NCBI RefSeq assembly: GCF_026914185.1
Contig: NC_070559.1
Coordinates: forward strand, 4,686,001-4,750,000
Length of the DNA: 64,000 bases
Source: Puccinia triticina
Taxonomy: Eukaryota; Basidiomycota; Pucciniomycetes; Pucciniales; Pucciniaceae
Direction: 5' to 3'
Of this stretch, positions 10,990 to 22,837 are shown piece after piece. Within the stretch, counting starts at the first letter, position 1, and each line of letters begins with the position of its first letter. Under the pieces are notes generated by a model, which saw only the letters and a list, made by a program, of their open reading frames with translations, was not told the DNA's origin and searched no databases. Position numbers and translations under genes: made by a program.

Positions 10990-12032
10990 GGCCCCGTTTG
11001 GCAGCAGTGATGTTATGTAATAAGCACTGCTTTTCTATAACCAAGCCTCACCAAGGCCCATATTGTATCACTCGCATGTTTGGCAGATTTGAAAAGTTAT
11101 GAGGGTCATCACGACTTTCCTCATCACTCCCCATCATCCCCGTCATTTCCGATATAGTAACCCTGGGGGTGTATTTGGGGTGATATTGGCACACTTACAC
11201 AAGACACCCCCAACTCTACCTCTGTTACTCCCCTCAATGGCTGGTACAGACTTTGTACCGGTCATTGAGCGGAGTACACACTCCAATTGATGGGCCAACA
11301 CAACCGGACATTGAGATTGATGACCAATCCAACACAATTGGTCATCAATGACTGATGGTCATCAAAGGGACATTCCCCTCAATGACCATTGGTCATCAAA
11401 GGGCCCATGTATTTCCCCAATGACCATTGGTCATCAAAGGGACTATGTATTCTCCCCGATGACCATTGGTCATCAAAGGGACTATGTATTCTCCTGGATG
11501 ACCATTGGTCATCGAAGGGACTGTGAACATATTCTCCTTGATGACCATTGGTCATCCAAGGGACTATGTATTCCCATTGATGACCAATGGTCATCCAAGG
11601 GACTATGTATTCCCATTGATGACCAATGGTCATCCAAGGGACTATGTATTCCCATTGATGACCAATGGTCATCCAAGGGACTATGTATTCCCATTGATGA
11701 CCAATGGTCATCCAAGGGACTATGTATTCCCATTGATGACTGATGGTCATCAATGGGACTATAATGTGTTCCCCAAAAGGGACTTTGTATTCCCTTCAAT
11801 GACCGTGTACCGGCCATTGTCCAGAGGAGTTAAGCACTCGATTGGCCTTGCCGGTATGTACGCTCAATGGCCGGTATTTACCGGCCATCAAGCTTTTATG
11901 TAGGCAAGCTGTATGACACGAGTGGCAGCCAAACACTCGTGTTATGTTGAAAGATGTGAAATTCAAGAGTGATGTGTATCACATTAGGTAAGTGCGCGAC
12001 ATCACATAACATTATTGCTGCCAAACGGGGCC
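10990..12032. mobile_element. PIF/Harbinger-type (Tourist-like) element, TSD TTA
   Basis: The ends GGCCCCGTTTGGCAGCA and TGCTGCCAAACGGGGCC are perfect inverted repeats of the PIF/Harbinger terminal type (GGCCNNGTTTGG), flanked by TTA at 10987-10989 and 12033-12035. Subterminal GTGATGTTATGTAATA / ATAACATTATT extends the arms. 1,043 bp, with no transposase; the interior is mainly the palindromic minisatellite at 11230-11890. Confidence 0.85.
11230..11890. repeat. 39-bp tandem minisatellite with GATGACCATTGGTCATC palindrome
   Basis: Units such as GATGACCAATGGTCATCCAA followed by GGGACTATGTATTCCCATT (39 bp) recur; five are nearly identical at 11578-11740. The outer units carry the GACCGGTAC / GTACCGGTCATTGAG core of the 8.4-kb and 37.6-kb arrays. 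The long open frames here on both strands are artefacts of the repeat period being divisible by three. Confidence 0.85.
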
Positions 12033-12170
12033 TTAGCAATATTGTGCCATCATAACATGAGATATATAGGGTGTCAAATGGTCTAAAAATTTCAGGAATA
12101 GTTTAATATTTCATATCATTAATTCCATGAAATTCTCATAAATGGGGTTGCATAAGAACATGAGATATAA

Positions 12171-12373
12171 TAGGGGGGTTCACAATTGAATTTTATAAAA
12201 CTTTGGAGGTCAATTTAAGGCCTTTATGAACATAATTTTAAAATTTTGGCAAGATGTCCAGAAAAAGGTGTGACTGATCAATCAGTGCACTTTCTCAACT
12301 TTTTAAAAATATGTTCATAAATGGGTTAAAATGGGTCCTAAAGTTTTACAAATTTCAATTGTGAACCCCCCTA
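12171..12373. mobile_element. MITE with TAGGGGGGTTCACAATTG ends
   Basis: Left end TAGGGGGGTTCACAATTGAA, right end TTCAATTGTGAACCCCCCTA. About 203 bp, non-coding, with arms of more than 35 bp. A similar TAGGGGG-ended element lies at 58226-58452. Confidence 0.7.
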
Positions 12374-13495
12374 ATGGGTGTACATGCACTGTCAGCAGTC
12401 ATTTTCTTACTAAGCCCGCTGCACACCCCTTATGTCTCATCCTTTTATGGCAAACCATTGATAAAAATTTGATTTCATGAAGAATATTAAAAATTAAAGT
12501 ATTCTTGAATTTTCTAGACTGTTGAGGTGTGTAAAAAAAGGTTATACAGTTGGCAGTCATTTTCTTACTAATTCCGCTGCACGCCCCTTATATCTCATGT
12601 ACTGATGTCACAATATTGCTAAAACTCTCAGTTATTTACTTTTATGCATAATACTCTGTTCTCTCAAATTTTTATCCATGTGGTACATGGGAAAAAGAAG
12701 TTATGAAACTTTCTGGATAATCAAAATAGGGGCTTGAAAGCCCCACCACCTGAAAAAATTGGTTCATTGGTTACTGCCTAGCAGCTAACCATTTGACCCA
12801 ATGGGACCTTTGAAGCACTGTGGCTAATGTTCTGGTGGAAAATTATACCCACAGTGCAGAGCCTATTACTGGGGTGCGCTGACACCTCCCAGTTCACCAT
12901 GTGCCCTTGAGAGGGGTTTCTTCCCTCTCTAAAATTTTGGTGCGCTTTGGGCACCCCGGGTCCCCAGTGAGAATTTTTTTTTTTTGTAATTTTTGGTATA
13001 ATTACATTTTGACTCCCATTCTATGTGGCGGAACTGCATTCCAACTCCCAAAAAATGTGTTTTGGGAGTCATGATGAATTCTTGGGAGTCAATTATTTAA
13101 CCCCCCAATTCAATGATCAATATTTATTGTTTATTGAATGGATATCCTCTCCATTTGAATATTGATAGCTGGCCAAGAACAATCATGAAATGGAGAAGTG
13201 GCTTTCCATTTGATGGTTGGTCTTTACCAGCTATTGATTGGTTGTATCCGCTCAATGACTGGTCAAGTCCAATCATTATTTGATAGCCAGGAAATACTGG
13301 CCATAAAATGTAGAGGCAGCTGCTGGTGCCTGGGTTATAAAACCTTGATAACATTAACCAGAAGGGATCCAGCCCTCTTTTGGGAGAGTGTGTGTTTAGA
13401 TAACCAGGCCGTACACACTTGATTTACCCAGGCACCCACATGCTTTAGTGGGTACCCAATGGCCTGGCAGATACCCACCAGTGGATAATGGGTAT

Positions 13496-14188
13496 CAATG
13501 CTGGGCCGCTACGCTACACTACGCTACAGGGCCACTTAGCGTTAGCGTAGTGGTGCTAACAGGAGCCCTGTTTTACTGTAGTGTTAGTGGAATTGCTGCT
13601 AACACCAAGCAGTAGCGTACCTTTTTCTTCTGCACTAACACTTTTTATAGCGTTAGCGCAGGAAAAAATCCGCAATGCTAACCATTAACGTAACAGGATA
13701 GGCGCTAAAAGATTTTTGCTCCCCCGGTAGCGTAGCGGAATAAATTCCTGTTGCGCTAGGGCGGGGGAAACTGGGCAGAAACAACATGCTAGTTTTTTCC
13801 TGTATTTGCGTACTGCAGGAAAAAAACTGGGGTGTTCTTTCTGCCCAGTTTCATCCCTGTAGTTGCACAGGGACAAAATTGGGCTGTTTCTTCCCAGTTA
13901 TTTCCCCAGGCGGCACTAGCATACACAAAAGCTACACTAGAAGTTAGTGTAGCTTTTTTCTGAGCTAGCACTACTACGCTAACACTACCCAGAAAAAATT
14001 GTAGCATTAGTGGCCGTAAAAAAAAACAACCTCTAACGCTATGCTAGCGCTACACAAGCACTTTCTTCTATCTTAGTAGTGTTAGCCAGCAAATCCGGCC
14101 GCTGACACTTGCATTGCTGTAGCTTAGCTTAAAAAAGCTAACACTACACTATGCTAGTGCAAATGTTAGCGTAGCTGGCCCACTGTTG
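13496..14188. mobile_element. CAAC-type MITE, GCTAACGCTACGC subfamily, 7-bp TSD
   Basis: Ends CAATGCTGGGCCGCTACGCT and GTAGCTGGCCCACTGTTG. Flanks TGGGTAT (13489-13495) and TGGGTAC (14189-14195). The interior consists of many GCTACGCTAACGC / GCGTTAGCGTAGC motifs on both strands and two segments nearly identical in layout to 26317-27011 (CTGGGCAGAAA, TTTTTTCCTGTATTTGCG). Non-coding. Confidence 0.8.
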
Positions 14189-14189
14189 T

Positions 14190-14615
14190 GGGTACCCACA
14201 GTGCTGCAGCCGTTTCAAAATCACAATTTACTGGTTGTACATCAATCCTGACTATTCAAACTAGCTAACATTCATAAACACAGCCTGATTCAATCTCTAG
14301 CCACAATTCAGATTGTCAATCAAAAATCACTTGAATTCCAGTGTATCTTCTAAAGAAGGCTACACACTATATTGTACTGTGGGAGAAATGTGTTTGATTT
14401 CAACTCTCATGATACTTATTGCAAGAGTTGTATGGCTGAAATTTCACCCTCAGTAAAAAGAACCAATGAGGGGAATCTGGACGCCAAAATATTTTTTGTT
14501 GATACCTTAAATTTCAGGACCACGTGCACCACATTTTGTTTAGTAAAAATCCTTTATTTCTGGTGTTACAAGGCACATGAGTTTGGTTTTTTCAACATAA
14601 AATAAAATTGGACTT
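14190..14615. other. No recognisable gene
   Basis: AT-rich sequence between a MITE and an LTR. Short frames only; nothing that I can support as a gene or element. Confidence 0.3.
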
Positions 14616-15060
14616 TGTTGGGATTTTGACTCTTCGCCGGCGAGGAGAAAGAGATGAGCTCTTGAGGGTCCTCAAGAAAAGGGGTGGTGATGATGAATGG
14701 ATCACCGGATGCGGCTCAGATGTGGTGCGGAAAAAGAAGGAGAGAACCAATGAGTTGATTACTCTGGACTAGGCTATGGTTATACAGACTATGTACATGG
14801 AATCAACTTGTGGGTGAGAATAAAATGAATCAAAAATGATAATGAATAAGAAACTTTTTTGACTCATTGTAACATGTCAAAAGGTACATCAATATCCCCA
14901 GCAGAGAGTGCGCACACAAGATACAAAGGATTTGGGAAAGTTTGACAAACTAATCTGGGCAAGGAGCAAAGTCAACAAGGCTAGTACGGTGAGCAAACAT
15001 GACCACTAAATACAAGCAGACCATAATATGTGGACTCATAAGTGTAGAATATCTTTGATC
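14616..15060 (-). mobile_element. LTR fragment in reverse orientation, TGTTGAA...TTCAACA family
   Basis: Read on the minus strand this is homologous to the solo LTR at 40901-41346: shared blocks include the complement of CTGAGCCGCATCCAG, of ACCAATGGTTTGATT and of ACATGTACATAGTCTAT. It begins TGTTGGGATTTTGAC, corresponding to the inverted LTR 3' end. The other boundary was not found. Confidence 0.5.
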
Positions 15061-15985
15061 TGTAAACAAGCCCGTAGAGGAGGACAAAGAGAGTGGAGAT
15101 GGTGAAGAAGGGTTTTTAGAGATGAGTGGAGACAGAATTCCAATAGACTTAGCTTGAATTTTACTGCTGCAGTAGATGGTGTCTTCAATTTTTACAGAAA
15201 GAAATTATGTTCTGTCACTCTCTGCCATAGATTCCCGCCTGGTGTGAGGTTAACTCACCAGACCTAAAAAGAATAAGTAAAGAACAGATTGGTATGAGTT
15301 GAACATAACCATACAGCTGATCCATGATTGAGTCACACATGAGGAAATGACTCATATCTGGCAGACATCCAGAAAGAATTTACCAAGCTGGCACTCCCTA
15401 GAGAGTGGCACAGATCTCCCCTGGTGAAAGGTGCAGTTTATGGTGGTTGTTGGTCAAATTCCTAACTTAACAAAGTCCCCTATGTCAGCCGGAGTGGTGA
15501 AAGGAGTGCCGCCAACTGCAGGGAGAGACTTAGGAATAATGTGGGGGTTGTGGCACGTCAATGGGATTGATTGATGTGGATTTGTTCTTCTTTGAGCTTG
15601 TATTTTTCAAGTTTGGCTTTCTTGGTCAGGGTGGTGTTGTAATCATTCCATTTTGAAGCGTTTGAGAGGAGCTTGTAGCAATGCACAAATCTGAGTTTTG
15701 GAGCTTTTGAGAAGAGATTTTAGCAAGTCATTAATCTTAATTGATTACCAGGAATTTTCAGTACAGAGCTGGAGATCCTTGTGTTTCTGATGGTCAGGAG
15801 CATGTTTCTTTCTGGATTCATTGATTTCCTCTGACTTGCCGCTGTCTGTGTATTTTCCTGGCCCTTGTTTTTGTTCATCTCAAACTGGTTGTTGGAATTT
15901 CTTTTGGATTTGTGTAATTCTTTTTGGGTTTTGGTTTTGAAGCCTTCTCTCTAGCATTCTTTGGGTTTCAACCATTGATAGTAGT
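15060..15985. other. Intergenic/TE-derived sequence without recognised gene
   Basis: There is no sustained reading frame. A CTTAACAAAGTCCCC fragment at about 15464 and GTGCCGCCAACTGCAGGGAG at about 15507 match the AAGTCCC-type small palindromes (compare 55124-55190). Confidence 0.35.
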
Positions 15986-16120
15986 GGAAGATTTCCCCAC
16001 AGCTCTATAGTCAGATCTGCAGCCTCTGGGACTAGCTGATTTCACTGCCAAAATCTGCATTACCGGCTGCAGATCTGGCTCTGTACTGTAGGGGGCTACA
16101 GAACCAGAGGGAAGTCTTCT
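15986..16120. mobile_element. Small TIR element, GGAAGAYTTCCC type, TSD AGT
   Basis: Ends GGAAGATTTCCCC and GGGAAGTCTTCT, flanked by AGT at 15983-15985 and 16121-16123. Internal inverted blocks (CAGATCTGCAGCC, GGCTGCAGATCTG). Same terminal type and 3-bp duplication as 27946-28114 and 37448-38587. Confidence 0.6.
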
Positions 16121-16319
16121 AGTATCTGAAAAAAAAATTGAATAAGCTAAAGACTTCAAACAACATCAAGATCTCCTACTGACCATTTGAACTAGATATA
16201 TTTCTTTTTTGTCATGCTGTCTATCAAGCCAAAGGTATTTCTATTTCCATCAAGGCTGTGCACAGAAGCCCGGAAAAAATCAACAAAAAGCATGACCAAC
16301 TATGCCAGAGAATAGTGAA

Positions 16320-16535
16320 AAACTAACCTTGGTCGGTGCTTGGCGTGAGCGCTTGAAGCGCAGGGTTGAAAATCCTACTTTTGTGTCGGTATTCATCGCC
16401 GGATATCGATACGATGGATAAGAGTGACTTGAAGTTCGGGGTGATCGATGGGATGAGTTGGAGTTTCACAATGTCTTGCACATGTGACAGTGTACATTTT
16501 GGCGAGGATGGCGGCTGAAGCTGAGGCATAGGCAC
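16320..16535 (-). CDS. First coding exon of an unidentified gene, divergent from the rhomboid gene
   Basis: Minus-strand frame from ATG at 16535, starting MPMPQLQPPSSPKC, with a coding-like composition and including the run ANFKSLL-like PNFKSLLSIVSISG. It ends at a plausible donor (AAG then GTTAGT near 16327). The ATG is 95 bp from the rhomboid ATG, so the two would share a bidirectional promoter. I do not recognise the family. The downstream exons are unclear: the next open stretch (15968-16159) lies in a MITE. It could also be a broken gene. Confidence 0.4.
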
Positions 16536-16630
16536 GGCTGTAATTTTTTCGACCCAAAAGCGCCCGCGGTGGATCGAGTTGAGTCGAAATTCCTGAAAAT
16601 TCCAATTGGGTTCCCCATCCGATCGTCATA

Positions 16631-18354
16631 ATGCGGCCATCATGCTTCCATTCGAGTTATCGTTTCCTCGGACATCATTCTCCTACGAAATCTCTCGTCA
16701 GTCTACAATCTCAGATACGGTCACTCAAGGAAGCCAATCATGTCGTCTTCGGAGTCCGCCCTTCAAGTTTTGAAAACCTCGGCAACAATCGAAAGTTATG
16801 CTCAACCAGCCGGATGTTGGCTCAGTTGGGGCGAATTGATGTCAAGAAAATGCCAGTCATAGACCACGATCCAAACTTCGCGCTTAACGAGAATATTTTA
16901 CAAGAAACTCGTGATTTCGATACTGCGTCCAACCGCAAGCCTGGGATCTGGAAACCTTTTGTATTTTTTATTGGGGTTTCATTCTTGGGCTTTGGATTAG
17001 CTATCGATCAAACGAATCGGGATACCGCACAGAAGATCGATTACATTCGAACACACCAAGGAACCTTCCCCGGTTGGTTTAGCAAAACGTTCACTAGTTT
17101 TACCAGTCATCCCGACCCCAGTGACTCCCAGCTACAACAAATTAGAAAATTAGACAAGTGGAACTTTATCAAAGAATACGGCTTGAACAAAATTTTTCCG
17201 CATCATATTTTGACTTGGTATATCAATCTTAATGAAGGGAAGCAAATATGTTGCATTTTGGCGCTCATCAATCTGCCAATATTTGCACTTTGGCAAATGC
17301 CACGTCTCGTTAAATCCATGACTCAGAAATTTACTCATTTTCCACTATCGGGGAAAAGCTATACTCTGATCACATCCACGTTCAGTCATTCAGTTGAGTA
17401 ATGTGTTATATTCACATTCTTTCGCGGCCAACTCTGATAGTCCCTAACAGTTCACTTCTCTTACCGCAGTCTGCCTTACATTTCGGATTCAATATGATGG
17501 CTTTGTATAGCATAGGGTCCACAGCTCATGACTTCTTGACACATCGACTTCGGGCATCAAGAGAGATTGATCCAGTTCAAATCCCAGAATCAACCCCGAC
17601 CTATCACTTTTTAGCTTTCTATCTTTTCGGTAAGAAAAATGATTACACGCAATCAAATACAGAAAGCGACATTCATGAGGCTTACCTTCTTTTACGCTCT
17701 GCACTGATCAGCTGGCCTCGCTGCTTCATTCGGCAGTCATGCTTATTCACTGCTGATACGCGCTCCAAGACTTTTGAAATGGCGCCAGGGACTCGCGAAC
17801 AGCTCAACTCCCCCCACTCCAATCTTGCCTAGTTTGGGGGCATCGGGTGCAATCTATGGATGCCTCAGTGGGTTATCATACAATTCTGTTCGAAACAGCA
17901 CTTCGACTGATTTTGTTTCCCTTCAAAAACCATCCCTCTTCGGGATACGTTCAGCAATGACCGCATTGGCGTTTCCTGAAGCTCACGTCTCCTTGATCTT
18001 TCTGCCTTGGGTTCCGTTAAAAATTGGAAACGCGGTTTTTGGTGCAGTTGAGTTTTTTTTTTTTTTTTTTTTTTTGCCGCCGGCTACAGCTGCTCCTGAT
18101 TACTCCGTTTACCGGAAAGAGACATCATCTAAAAACGCGAACTCACATTCCAGCTTACTCTTCGCTTTTCTTCCGTTTGATAGATGCTTTTTGATTTCAT
18201 CGGAGTGATTAGAAATTGGAGATATTTTGATCACATGGCACACCTCTGCGGTGGTTTTGCTGGAATATTTTGGTATTTCTTTGTTGATAAGTGGTTTGAT
18301 CTTCTGAGATTGAAAGTGTGGGATCGGTATCTTGCTAAGGAAAAGATTGAATGA
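16631..18354 (+). CDS. Mitochondrial rhomboid protease (PARL/Pcp1/Rbd1 type), 4 exons
   Basis: Exons 16631-17392, 17470-17629, 17712-18046 and 18184-18354 join in frame to about 475 residues. The N-terminus (about 120 residues, Arg/Ser-rich start) looks like a mitochondrial presequence, followed by a hydrophobic segment around KPFVFFIGVSFLGFG. Rhomboid motifs are present in order: HFGFN in the second core helix (about residues 258-262), the catalytic serine in GASGAIYG (about S352), and the catalytic histidine in HMAHLCGG (about H439). The extra N-terminal helix plus six-helix core is the PARL arrangement. Known members cleave inner-membrane proteins (Mgm1/OPA1, Ccp1, PINK1). The first and third introns both start GTTGAG; the third has a run of about 22 T after the donor. 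The start codon is 2 bp from a minus-strand ATG, and a divergent exon lies upstream. Confidence 0.93.
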
Positions 18355-18550
18355 CAGAGTTGATTTCTGGTCCCCTTATGGCTAGTCTTGTCTTCGTCTC
18401 CGCAAATATTATGTTCTAGAAAAGGATCACTTTGCGTTTTTAATCCTAACTAGAGTCCAAGGCGGCTTCGATGCTGCACTTTCAAGGGCCCAACCTCTGC
18501 AAGAGCTACCTTGTACTCATTTTACAAGGTGTTCAAAGTTGAAATAATAA

Positions 18551-18700
18551 GGCCCCGTTTGGAGCCAATATAATCCGGGGAATATATGAGTTTTTTTGCC
18601 TGACATCCTATGTGACATCTAATCAGGTCCGCCAAAACTTGATCAGATGTCACAAAATTCCAGATCATATTGCGCAATTATATTGGCTCCAAACAGAGCC
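18551..18700. mobile_element. Tourist-like MITE, TSD TAA
   Basis: Ends GGCCCCGTTTGGAGCCAATA and TATTGGCTCCAAACAGAGCC, flanked by TAA at 18548-18550 and 18701-18703. 150 bp, non-coding, PIF/Harbinger terminal type. It lies about 200 bp after the rhomboid stop. Confidence 0.85.
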
Positions 18701-18871
18701 TAAAATTTTCAATACATAAAATCATAAATTCATAAAACTTTCAAGTGATGATTTCATATGTACCATTCTAGAAAAGTTGCTGTAATTTGAGTGTTTGAGT
18801 GGTACATATTTTTTATAGTTTAGAATTTTATGATTTTATGGTGTTGTGATTTTATGCAAGTCAACTTTGGA

Positions 18872-19338
18872 CAACAATGGGCCTTTACTTTACAGTTATT
18901 GGTAAAGTAAAGATATAGTAGATGTTTTTGGCTCAATACTATTACAGATAGCACTCCAATCAGTAAAGAATTTTTCTTTACTATAACACATATTTGATTT
19001 TTTAATTTTCTATACAGGTACGGTATCAGTTAAAGTAATTTGTTTTGTTTTGTTGATGGGAGCTTTCAAAAGGCTCCTCATAATCACAAAAAGGCATTCA
19101 CACCTAGTTTTGCCCCTTTTTATTTCAATAAGCAGGGGTAAAAGTACATTTAAACCCGCTTTTACCCCTGGTTATTGAAATAACTAGGGTTGAAACATGT
19201 TTAATAGGGCTCTCTACTATATCAGCCATTGGAAAAAAATTCTTTACTATAGCCAGTCAAGTACCAGAGATGATAAAAACATCTATACTCTACTGGAAGG
19301 GCCTGGTTATATTAAAGTATAGTAAAGGCCCACTGTTG
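18872..19338. mobile_element. CAAC-type MITE, GTAAAGTA subfamily, TSD CTTTGGA
   Basis: Ends CAACAATGGGCCTTTACTTT and GTAAAGGCCCACTGTTG, flanked by CTTTGGA at 18865-18871 and 19339-19345. Internal inverted motif GGGTAAAAG...CTTTTACCC. Non-coding. The partial copy at 1-1081 belongs here. Confidence 0.85.
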
Positions 19339-19345
19339 CTTTGGA

Positions 19346-20420
19346 CACCCTAATTGCATTCCTTTCCATTAATTCTAAGTAGATCATGATTTCAATACTT
19401 GGGCATGGCAGTGCAATTCAATTCAGTTGGAAGCGGGTTATCTTGTTGTACTTCAGATTATGGTTATAACCACTGAAAGTGATATACAATAAGGTCATAT
19501 GATAATTATTGACTACCAGTACCACTCATATCAACATAAACTAAGACATATACAGGAGTCACTCCCTTAAGAATTTCAGCTGCACTTCTTGTTCTGATGA
19601 GAATGATAACAATTCAAATTGAAAATCCAACCATGAGGAGACCCATATAATAGGGCTGATTAGGACTTTGTATATGTTGACTGAGATTGGAATGTCTGGT
19701 CTGATTTGACTGTTTTTCTCCAAGAATCACATCTGCCCTAGGGCTTTCCTGCGAAACAGAGAATTGATTTTTTTGAGTGTTTCAACGGGGCAGTGGACCC
19801 AACACCTTGGGGGTATATTCAAGAAGCCTGTGGAAATCAACAGTCTCCATTGAAAGTGCTGAATTAGCCAAACTTAGCTAAGTCCCTCAATTGGAAGTGC
19901 GCAAGCGCTGTTGCAAAGCAACCCTCCAAAGGAGGTACTTACACCCAACCTCGCAAAAGAGTAGGCAGCAGAAATCCCATTTGGCTGGGGATCAGCACGG
20001 TGGCTGGGAGTTAGCTGGAGCTGCTGCCCCTTGGAATTTCTTTTTGAGACCCAACCACTTAAGTTTTGGCAGGTGAAAATTCCCCGGGCTGGGTTATCAG
20101 GTTAGCGGGAGCTTATTTCTTGGATTAATATTATATGGATGGAGGAAACCTCCAAGAAATCCAATATTTTTTGGAGGGGGTGTTGGATCTTCAGTCTTGG
20201 GCCTCTTCTCTTATTCCTTCTACCTCATTGATCCTGTTCTCTCCTCAGTTGTTTGATCTCTCAGGATCTACATATTCATACACTTATCAGTCCCTTCACT
20301 GTGTTCTGTCCTTTATTCCTGGTCATGTCATTTTCTTACTAATCTTGTAGACTTTGATCCCTGATTAGATTAGACTGTTACCTTCCAAGTTTACTGCTTA
20401 TACTCATGTGCGTGCGCTAT
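19346..20420. other. No recognisable gene; one AAGTCCC-type palindrome
   Basis: 19881-19942 carries CTAAGTCCCTCAATTGGAAG...AAGGAGGTACTTAC. The remainder shows only short frames and T-rich tracts. Confidence 0.35.
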
Positions 20421-20423
20421 ATG

Positions 20424-20702
20424 TTGGTGACAGTGGTAGTACCCTGTGAAATTCTCTCTCTGAGTTCTAGAAGACCCTATTATTTTTCATTTTATTCATT
20501 TCCATTCTCACCCAGAATTTGATGCATTGTATCTAGTCTATAACATAGCCTAGCCAATTGCAATCAACTCCTTGGTTCTTCCTCCTTATTTTGGATCCCA
20601 CATCTTGAGCCGCATCCAGTGAGCCAATCAACCACACTGTCCCTCTTCTTGAGCTTTGTGTCTCTGTCCGTGTTTGTGAGCTCAGCTGCTCAAATCTCAA
20701 CA
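20424..20702 (+). mobile_element. LTR 3' part, TGTTGAA...CAACA family
   Basis: GCCGCATCCAGTGAG, CTTGAGCTTTGTGTCTC and the terminal CTCAAATCTCAACA align with the 3' half of the solo LTR at 40901-41346. A TGTTGG at 20424 may be the start. No target duplication was found. The 500 bp downstream have no retroelement frame that I recognise. Confidence 0.45.
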
Positions 20703-21274
20703 GGGGGCGAGTAAGACCCCCACTTTTGATGCAGAAAACCCCCCTCCTTCTTTTGGGGGAAGTTGCTGTGCGCAAAGTATTTTTTTTGCTTGCGCGCACA
20801 GCAGGCTCAACGTTGCTGCAAAGTGTCAGTGCGGGTCTGTAAAGTGACACTGCCGTGAATATAAACCTTAGGAATAACTAAGGTTCTAGTTGATCTCAGC
20901 TGTCACAGCTCAGAGCTGCAGCTCGTCTTGGCTGCACAGGCGCAAGGAGGAAGCCACACCTTCTTTGGAAGGGGCTGGTTGAGCAAATGCAACCTGGAGA
21001 ATTTATGAGAAGGCTTGCAAGAAGGGTAGTCCTTTCTAGGACGGAGGAGGGAAAAGGAAGAGGCCCGACTTACCTAGTCAAAATGGGGAGTTGGTTCAAG
21101 AGTGGAAAGGATGAAGTAGAAAAAGTGATCAATGAAAGACCCAATTGTTGTGTTTGGCGTAAGTGGTCAAAGGCAACAATGTAGGTGGGCATGGTAATTG
21201 ATCTGGGGATATTCCAGGTAGGAAAATTCCCCAGTACTTATACCCCAGTGAGGCTGGGCTGATTCTCATTTGTC

Positions 21275-21373
21275 CATCTATACTCTACTTGCCTGGGAGG
21301 CTCCCAGGTGTAGCTCTCAAACTCATCTATACTCTGCTTGCCTTGGAGGCTCCCAGGTGTAGCTCTCAAACTC
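21275..21373. repeat. 49-bp direct duplication
   Basis: CATCTATACTCTRCTTGCCT followed by GGGAGGCTCCCAGGTGTAG and CTCTCAAACT occurs twice at a spacing of 49 bp, with a GGGAGGCTCCC palindrome in each copy. Confidence 0.75.
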
Positions 21374-21399
21374 ACTTGGGGTTGGTACCCAAGTCTAGC

Positions 21400-22229
21400 A
21401 ACATGGTGCTCACTCGAGGGCATTGTACATGTACACCCTCTAGTCCAATAATCTGCCTGGGTTGCGGGCCGCCCACGGCTTGTTGCCCTCTATGCTTTCT
21501 TAACTAGCCGGGGGCTGACAACAAGTGTGGGAGGAGAGGCACATGGGGGAAGAGTGTCTAATGTTACCCATGACACCCCGATCAGGGGAAAGTGTAGAAT
21601 GGGTGCTCTCATTGATGGAGTAGGGTTTCAGGAAAACCCCAGAACTCAGGTTTTGAAGAGGAGCCTGAGCCTTGCGTGAACACCCAAATACTCCATTCAA
21701 AAAACTGTGTAGCACAAGCAACTACAACCCCCACCAAACCTGGTCCTCCCTTAAAGCCAACCACAGAGATCCCGTGTGCTGCACCCCGGAGTTGGAGTAG
21801 ATCCTTATGTATAAATTGCAACAGTTCAGAAACCCAATTGGGTTTTCAGTGAATTACTATCCGGCCGTGAAGAAATTCTTCAGTTTTGCTCCGTGGCATG
21901 TGCAAAGAGGAAGTCTGCCTTTTGGGAAGTTGCAACATCCCAAACGGCAGACATCCTCAATGAGTTGTGATGTGGATGGGGTGCAACCTGTAAAGAGGAC
22001 AACTAATAAGTGGGTTGAAGGTTGAATGAGTGGTGTGTAGCTGTCCAAGCACGGAAGTGGTAGCGGCCACAGCTTGGGTTCACCAGGATTCAAACACCAG
22101 ACTGGTCACTCTCTTTGAAGTGATTATACTATGTTGTTTCAGGGGAGAAACCAAGCTTCTGTGGGTGATGGTTACCGCTAGGCCATCTGGACCCTTTACC
22201 CCACCTTGAAACTGCTCTCCCAGTTTACA
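21400..22229. other. No recognisable gene
   Basis: Only short overlapping frames on both strands. The sequence probably belongs to a decayed element but nothing identifies it. Confidence 0.3.
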
Positions 22230-22837
22230 TTGTTTTAATGAAGCACCTTCATACTTTCCAACAAGTTTGTTCTGATCATTCTCAAGGAATTGTTCCTGCT
22301 GCCCAAATGATAGAAAAAATTTATCAGTACCTCTGGGAAGCACTTCAAACACCAGTCTACATCTGTGCAATGATACTTGATACTCAGTTCAAAGCAAGTT
22401 TCTGGAATAACAAAATCTCCTTCATGACCTATTGGGTTTTTTGAAGCTTCCTTGTACCAAGCAGCACACACATTGACAATGTTGAATGGGAGATAAAGAA
22501 ATATTTAAAAGAAGATATTGAAAAAAACTGTGAGAATTCAGCTTAGAGGAGCAGTGCTGGCCTCATAAATTGAGAAAGGTGCTGGGAACCTCAGCTGCGG
22601 AAACTGGTAAGCAAACGCAAACCACTTCTGCAGGAGTTTTGAAAATAAAATCATCTTTTGATGTTACAGTTCCAACAAGCGTGAGCAGCCAGATTAGGCT
22701 CAAGGAAATTGCTGGCCCACAATCACTCATCAAGAGAATATCAGTCAGTGCCAAAGGTCAGCAACTGTAGAGACCTCAAGAGCTGATTAGATAGGCACTA
22801 ACATGCTATTGCTTCTTTTAGACAGAACTGTCAAGAT

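Larger units (their letters stand above)
7781..13105. mobile_element. Large TIR element, 8-bp target duplication CAATTCAA
   Basis: Ends are GGGGGTTAACTAATTGACTC and the inverse (GAGTCAATTATTTAACCCCC), flanked by CAATTCAA at 7773-7780 and 13106-13113. The inverted arms extend about 430 bp (for example GGGGTGCCCAAAGCGCACC on the left and its inverse near 12935-12960). No transposase was recognised. The interior holds at least five other elements: 8233-10882, 8460-8829, 9522-10821, 10990-12032 and 12171-12373. The 8-bp duplication is compatible with hAT-like or similar transposases, but the superfamily is unassigned. A second copy starts at 61357. Confidence 0.75.

Noticed and set aside
11578..11740. 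CRISPR-like regular direct repeats
   Set aside because: The units are tandem without unique spacers, within a eukaryotic Harbinger-type element; a minisatellite, not CRISPR.
11348..11903. Overlapping frames of 102-132 codons on both strands
   Set aside because: They arise from a 39-bp tandem repeat (a multiple of three) and translate to monotonous repeats; not genes.
15968..16159. Downstream exon of the minus-strand gene at 16320-16535
   Set aside because: An acceptor-like site precedes it, but the sequence is a 135-bp TIR element with AGT flanks, so a real exon is unlikely.
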